Shown piece by piece: positions 57,841 through 64,000 of a stretch of DNA of 64,000 nt. A program made the translations under genes and the position numbers. Position 1 is the first letter of the stretch, and every line of letters begins with the position of its first letter. Source of the DNA: Mytilisepta virgata (lineage: Eukaryota; Mollusca; Bivalvia; Mytilida; Mytilidae); the NCBI GenBank assembly GCA_028015205.1, contig CM051517.1, forward strand, positions 54,187,455 to 54,251,454, given 5' to 3'. The notes under the pieces were generated by a model, which searched no databases, was not told where the DNA came from, and saw only the letters and a program-made list of their open reading frames with translations.

Positions 57841-58606
57841 TTCTTGTAACAACATTTACATTTTAAAAGGTCTTACTAATCAGTCTATATAGGTTACAAT
57901 TTTAAGACTTGACATTTGATATCTATAAAGAGTTTTTATAATTGAAAAGATCACTTTGATGTATGAAGGAACCAAGAGATAAGATTAAAATTCCAGAACC
58001 ATTCACTTAAACTGCTTGTGATGCTGTAAGTTAGAACCATCTCATAAAACGGAACATAATGGGACTGGCTTCGGAGTAACAGTTTTTTTGTATGTGTAAA
58101 ATAGTCTATACCAATGCACAGTATATGACGCATGTTTATCAGTAATTTACATGATGAATGTGTTAACAACTAAATAGACTGGATCTTTTTGAAAATATTT
58201 TTCATTCAAAGTTTTGGCCATGCAAAAAAATCATCTGAATAGATAAATTAACAATTTAAAAAAAAATAACATAAATTATGAAAATTGAATAGTATAACAA
58301 ACTCTGAGTGTCAATTTCAATACTAGAAACTGAAGTGTTGAGCATTTAACGACTTTAGTCAACTTACAGAAGCGTTGGTAGAGATAAGCGTTTTTTATGC
58401 AGGATACTAATTTCAGTGTTGGAATACACTATTGTCACCAGGATTTCAAGGCAAAATGTGGGAGGTTGAAACACAAACCTATATACACCATATAATAGAA
58501 TCTAAAATGAGCTTGTGATACATTCTACTATTATAAAATAATCCCATGCATTTAATTCGGCATTTTAGTTTGAAATACACCACGACCAATGACAGTACAT
58601 CCTCTC

Positions 58607-58678
58607 AAGTCACGGTTTTGTATCCACGTTAGTTCCTACAAACGAACGTGGAAACAAAACCCTGATTTGGGAGGATGC
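58607..58678. repeat. Hairpin with ~34 bp arms
   Basis: CATCCTCTCAAGTCACGGTT-TTGTATCCACGTT faces AACGTGGAAACAAAACCCTG-ATTTGGGAGGATG with about six mismatches and a short loop. Non-coding. Confidence 0.5.
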
Positions 58679-59139
58679 TGATAGTATAGGGTCTTAAATT
58701 CTATATAGAATAAGTAAGTTTTAAAAAAGTATTTTGATAAAATATGACTAGAATGCACATTAAACCCAGATTATAATATTCTTTTTTTTTCTATATATTT
58801 ATATAGAAAATTTTTATGCACTAAATATGCCTTAAGATCTCGCATTTTTAATTTTCGGTTATTATAATTTATATCAATTTAGAACTTCAAAGACACTTCA
58901 GGTAGTTTAAAATGCATAATTTTTTTTATCTCATTGACACCTTTATCACTTGTGAACACTGATGGCAAAAAAATAGTGTGCATTGGTCCAAACTAATTTA
59001 CACATAGAGTAAAACAGTCAGCTGAACGACCGACCAATCCCATTCTGGTTTGTAAAAGGAGAGTCATGAATAGAGTATACAAGTTCAGCGCATTTTGACG
59101 CATTGCAGGTATATATTTTAATAAAATGTGTGGATTTCA

Positions 59140-59245
59140 AGCGTTAATAAGTTTAATACATGTGTAAACTAGTTCTCACAATGGTGATTTCAAATCCAAA
59201 TCCCATTGTGAAGTAAACACGTGTACGGACCTTTATTAATAACAT
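59140..59245. repeat. Imperfect hairpin
   Basis: TTAATAAGTTTAATACATGT ... CTCACAATGG pairs imperfectly with CCCATTGTGAAGTAAACACG-TGTACGGACC-TTTATTAA. Arms ~40 bp. Confidence 0.4.
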
Positions 59246-59839
59246 ACGAACCGATGAAAATATATATTTCGTATGGAATGTCGGTCCATGTTCATATATA
59301 ATCCACTCTATGAATTTACTGTACGTATTTCCTCCATATTTATTTTTTGCCCCCTTATAAAGGCATCTTTAAATGCTTTTTGTTCTCCATTTATAGTAGA
59401 ATGTTCAAAAGTTGATGTTTAAAATTTTTGAATGAGCTGTCGTAAATGGTGATTTGTTCAGACGGAAAAGGGTCACTATTTAGGTTGTCGTCTGCTGTCT
59501 GCAAGAGAGTTATTTTGAGTTTAATAGCTTTATTTATTTTATTTGCAAAATACACTCATACGGTTCAAAGCAAACCACACAATTTAACAAACACAATGCA
59601 ATACATCTACAGATTAAACAACATGGTTCTATAGCACTGAAGAATTTTTTATTTTTATTGTAATATTACGGGAAGTTAGTATACTTTGCACATATGAAAT
59701 ATTTTCAAGTTTGAGCCTGAGCGATTTTTTGAATTCATTTTTTTAAAATATAAAACGCACTATGAATTAATTGTGGTCCTGGACCATAATATATCAAGTT
59801 GGCACATACACCATACAGAAAGCTGTATTACGACCTATT

Positions 59840-59849
<10 letters not shown>

Positions 59850-59881
<32 letters not shown>

Positions 59882-61090
59882 CTGTCCGTCCGTCCGTCAG
59901 TCCGTCAGTCCTGTTTCTTGTCATCGCAACTCCTCTCAAACCACACAACAGAATTTCATGAAACCTTTTTAGATAATAAGGTACTATGTAGTTGTGCATA
60001 TCGACAGGAAATTTCGATTCAATTTTTTTTCTAGGAGTTACGCCCCTTTGAACTTATTTACTTTAATGTACTACTGCAACAGTTTGTCATCGCAACTCCT
60101 CTCAAATCACACAACAGAATTTCATGAAACCTTTTCAGATAATAAGGACATACTACGTAGATGTGCATATTGACAGGAAATTACGATTCAAATTTTTTTC
60201 CAGGAGTTACACCCCTTTGAACTAATTTACTTTAATGTACTACTGCAACGGTTTGTCATCGCAACTCCTCTCAAACCACACAACAGAATTTCATGAAACC
60301 TTTTCAGATAATAAGGACATACTACGTAGATGTGCATATTGACAGGAAATTACGATTCAATTTTTTTCCAGGAGTTACACCCCTTTGAACTAATTTACTT
60401 TAATGTATTTCTGCAACGGTTTGTCATCGCAACTCCTCTCAAACCACACAACAGAATTTCATGAAACCTTTTCAGATAATAAGGACATACTACGTAGATG
60501 TGCATATCGACAGGAAATTGCGATTCAATTTTTTTTCAAGGAGTTACGCCCCTTTGAACTTATTTACTTTAATGTACTACTGCAACAGTTTGTCATCGCA
60601 ACTCCTCTCAAACCACACAACAGAATTTCATGAAACCTTTTCAGATAATAAGGACATACTACGTAGATGTGCATATCGACAGGAAATTGCGATTCAATTT
60701 TTTTTCTAGGAGTTACGCCCCTTTGAACTTATTTACTTTAATGTACTACTGCAACAGTTTGTCATCGCAACTCCTCTCAAACCACACAACAGAATTTCAT
60801 GAAACCTTTTCAGATAATAAGGACATACTACGTAGATGTGCATATCGACAGGAAATTACGATTCAATTTTTTTTCTAGGAGTTACACCCCTTTGAACTTA
60901 TTTGCCTCACTATTCTATTACTGTTGACTCCTCTCGCTTGGGATTTAAATTTTCCAACATGCTGCCATTTACATTAGAATAAATATGTGAAGGTAAGCAT
61001 TTGATTGTGTTCATTTTACTTATGAAGTGAGATTTTGTTTCTCCAGTGACAATATGAAGACGTGGGGTATGTGAGCGTGCTCACAAAGGT
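59850..61090. repeat. TATACCCC-class element with six 166-169 bp tandem units
   Basis: Opens TTATACCCCACGCAACGAGT-TGCGGAGGGTATAA and a TCCGTCCGTC run. TCATCGCAACTCCTCTCAAA then begins at 59921, 60087, 60256, 60424, 60593 and 60762. Units are over 90 percent alike by eye. Beyond 60900 a unique tail ends GACGTGGGGTATGTGAGCGT. Short ORFs within the units repeat with them and are not genes. Confidence 0.75.
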
Positions 61091-61589
61091 TCTTTAATTA
61101 GTGTAAGTTCCATTTCAAGATTGTTGTCTTATGACATTTACCCCATATCTCCTATAATTTCTATATCTTAAAATATGTCCAGAAATATCAACAAACCAAC
61201 TGAGCTTGGGATGTAATTTGTGAAATACGCTTCTGGGGCATACATCTTTCCAAAATTAGGTAATTTCTTGGAATACTGTAAAACGTTGTGTTATAATGCT
61301 ATTTTCTTTTTGTCAAAAGGAATGAATGAAAATGTGGGGTAAATGGCAATGAGGAAACAACAGAACCCATGACTAGTCAACTTTGTTATTCTCCAGACCC
61401 TACAGTTAACATGTACATGTAAATGGCTCCACCTGAAAACAGTAATACAATAAACCCAGTATAAAACTCTATAGATCCAAAGTTGATCGGTAACAAAAAA
61501 AGACTCGCAAGTCCACATTCATTGCTAGAGTTTAATAATAAGGGAACAACCATTTGATTTTTAGAGGGGAGGGGGGCGGGCTAGGATCA

Positions 61590-61808
61590 AATGTTTGACC
61601 CTGCCTATTTTTTTCGTCGAAATTTTGGTCCTAGATTTTTTTATTTTCATTTAAACCCAAAACTTTCCTGATTGACACAAGTCCTGCATTTTTTTCACAC
61701 CTAAAGTGATCCTGTCTTTTTATTTTGCCAAAATCCCGGTCCTGTCTTTTATTTCAAATTTGATCCTAGCACCCCCCCCCCCCGCCCCCCCCCCCCCCCC
61801 CCCCCCCC
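61590..61808. repeat. Interspersed repeat B copy 1, ending in a poly-C tract
   Basis: TTCGTCGAAATTTTGGTCCT ... TTTCATTTAAACCCAAAAC ... TTTGATCCTAGCACC shares its whole layout with 63225-63450. It ends in 36 C with one G (61772-61808). Non-coding. Confidence 0.6.
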
Positions 61809-62079
61809 GATAAAAATAAAATGGGTGCTCCCTAAATGTCATTTTCACATTGGAATCTGCACTTCAAGCATTTGAGTTTATCATTTCGGCTTTCAACATG
61901 TTTGGCCTTTAGAATAACTGATCAGCTGTAATTTGACGAAATATGCACATCATGTGCATCAAAATTTGAAATGTACAATATGTATTAGCCACCTTTTAAC
62001 AAACAAGACAAAAAGCAAGAACTTAATCATATCTCCTATACCGAAAAGTCAGTTAAGGGAAAAACTTTAGAATGTTACT

Positions 62080-62720
62080 TATTCTATTCCGCCCACCACG
62101 TAGCGTTCAAAAAATAAAAGAAATATGTAATGAGACAAAAGGGCATTTTGAACATTATTTCCGCCTCCAGATATATATTTTGATAAAATATATGCATGTA
62201 AAGAAACTTTTAGATGAACAGTATGGAGAAATCCATATAATTACTATCTTGATATATTTATTAGTTCACTTGCACAACGTTTATATGATACACATCTTCA
62301 AAATTGACAATCTGAAGTTCAGCAGAATAAAAAACTAGATTCTTATCAATTACTTAAGCAAAACTACAACAGGGAAAAAATTCTGATTCTAATTAAAGAA
62401 AGAAAATTAAGAAATGCTTATTGTAAACTGTGAATTAGTTCACACCCACTAAAGATCGAAACCGGTCGATATAATAAACCTAAACTTATACCACGAGATG
62501 AACGATTGTGTACTGTATGTAATACTATAGAAGATGAATCCCATTTTCTTATAAGCTGTAAAAAATATATGAAAACAATAGAAATATTATGTTAAATGTA
62601 CTAACTCTGAAGAATTACCACAGCCTTAGTAAAAAAGACAAAATACTTATATCTAATGAATAATGATAATGAGATCTTATTAACTAGAGTTGCAACATTT
62701 TTACAAAAATATCTTTTTGA
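62080..62720 (+). mobile_element. Second degenerate LINE 3' fragment
   Basis: From 62443 the frame reads HPLKIETGRYNKPKLIPRDE, then RLCTVCNTIEDESHFLISCK, a CCHC-type knuckle typical of LINE ORF2 C-termini (compare RICTHC...FHLLFKC in the fragment at 14.3-15.65 kb). Stops at ~62593 and elsewhere break it. The two fragments come from different LINE copies and probably different subfamilies. Confidence 0.65.
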
Positions 62721-63224
62721 TTATTAATTTCATACTTGATTCTGTTGTCTTTTTATCTGTAAACCTATTTTGTCAAAACCATTGTATTTTGTGGTTGCAC
62801 AATATATATTGTTGTTTTATGCATTCAAAGCGTTAATAAGTTTGTCAAAATACGTGAAAAATTTCTTAGAGTAGGTAAACCAATGCACTTATATGACGTG
62901 AGCATTTACAAAAGCTGGCGAAAACTGTAATAAAAAATGTATATTAAAAGATAATAAAATTCAATAATAGAAATAAAAGGTATCCGAAATTTCCTACAAT
63001 CTTGTGAATTATTTTATATTTTCAGTTAATAAAATAAACAAAACACGTGGGCATAAACCAGAAAGACACAAAACGTGGAATAAATATGAACAAATAAAAG
63101 ACACTACGAAACCACAGGAACTCCTATATAAACATAAGTGAATCCAGGTACTCCGGAAGGGTAAGCAGTTCCAGCTCGTTATACAGCACCCGCCATGCAT
63201 GTGGCCCAAAATGTCAGAAAAAAT

Positions 63225-63450
63225 TTTCGTCGAAATTTTGGTCTTGGATTTTTTTGGCCGCTATTGGGGCCCAAATTTTTATTTTCATTTAACCCAAAAC
63301 ATTTCCTGCATGAAAACAGGTCTTGCAATTTTTTTTTACATCTATAGTGATCGACCTGTTTTTTTTTTATTTTGCCAAACAAAATCCCTGGCCTGCCTTT
63401 TTATTTCAAATTTGATCCTAGCCCCCACCCCCACCCCCACCCCTCCAACT
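63225..63450. repeat. Interspersed repeat B copy 2
   Basis: TTCGTCGAAATTTTGGTCTT ... TTTTGCCAAACAAAATCCC ... TTTGATCCTAGCCCCCACCC corresponds to 61590-61808 in the same orientation, ending in CCCCCA repeats instead of pure C. It has a small insertion (GGCCGCTATTGGGGCCCAAA) relative to copy 1. Confidence 0.6.
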
Positions 63451-63479
63451 AAAAAAAAATTTAAAAAAATTAATGGTCG

Positions 63480-64000
63480 CTCCCTTAGAATGTTTTATAG
63501 GAGTTGAGAGGTTATAGCAGTCAAACATTTTTTATATACTGTAATAAAAGTTTCCAAAGTGAATTAACATTTATTATCTTGATATAGGAAAACATTAACG
63601 GAAGGCATGTCAAATTCATTTCTTTGGTCGTTTAAATCAGGTATTCTAAGTTGGTGAAAGAAAGACAAGGCCACGGAATACGATACAATAATAAGGTTTC
63701 TCCACTGATTTTTTGCTGAAAATTTACCAGATTGTAAATTTTTATGTATACTTTTCAAATACAGAAAGAAAAACCTCCCTTCATGACTTAGTTTTTAAGA
63801 TATTTGACACTAACTTTGGTATAATTAAGCCGAATACCCCAAATTTCTCATTTTTCAAGATTGTCATAAAATAACTGTCTAATTATTGAACGAAAAAAGA
63901 TAGCTTCTCTGGTCTTTTGTAAAATATTGCAAACTACATAGACATTATTTTATGATAATTAAAGATGAAAGAAATTGATAAACTATTTAGGAAATTATGC
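63480..64000. other. Right edge, nothing recognised
   Basis: AT-rich DNA with no ORF of protein-like composition, no splice-bounded homology and no inverted-repeat element that I can see. Confidence 0.3.

Noticed and set aside
60403..60878. Repeated ~80-aa ORFs (RCAYRQEIAIQFFF)
   Set aside because: They recur at the 169 bp period of a tandem array; this is a repeat by-product.

Overview
This is a eukaryotic nuclear window, AT-rich and intron-rich with GT-AG splice sites. It is very probably from a bivalve mollusc, and the repeats suggest a marine mussel (Mytilus-like). The species call rests on remembered resemblance of several interspersed repeats to mussel sequences, such as ~160-170 bp tandem-unit elements, elements beginning TACGACCGC or TACTGTGGATTC, and tRNA-headed SINEs. 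No database was searched.

Layout. (1) 2298-13334, minus strand: the first six coding exons of a nuclear lamin gene (head plus the whole coiled-coil rod). The tail (NLS, Ig-fold, CaaX) must lie beyond the left edge. A small intronless ORF (93 aa, β-grasp-like, with an ETS promoter motif and AATAAA) sits on the opposite strand inside lamin intron 1. (2) 13.4-17.5 kb: intergenic, with a decayed LINE 3' end. (3) 17507-38739, plus strand: a head-to-tail array of four paralogues of multiple inositol polyphosphate phosphatase (MINPP1, histidine acid phosphatase fold). Each has four coding exons with identical intron phases (1, 0, 2). The inner two keep RHGxRxP plus an HxE motif. The outer two have RHAARYP with HTD or HSY in place of HAE, and the last has also lost a conserved arginine. 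Paralogue 2, the most canonical, has a one-base frameshift in its last exon. A broken extra copy of exon 2 lies just behind paralogue 1. (4) 40993-51125, plus strand: a complete nine-exon sorbitol dehydrogenase gene (349 aa) with both catalytic- and structural-zinc ligands. (5) 51.1-64 kb: no convincing host gene. It holds a possible transposase scrap, a 2.4 kb composite repeat whose empty-site duplicate lies 0.5 kb downstream, a six-unit 168 bp tandem array, a second LINE 3' end and many small inverted-repeat elements.

Functionally, lamin (nuclear architecture), MINPP-like secreted or membrane-tethered phosphatases (phytate/inositol phosphate hydrolysis, or binding in the degenerate copies) and sorbitol dehydrogenase (polyol pathway) have no evident common pathway and are simply neighbours. 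I saw no rRNA, functional tRNA or CRISPR array. Exon coordinates were set by reading splice sites and checking reading frame and paralogue alignment by eye.
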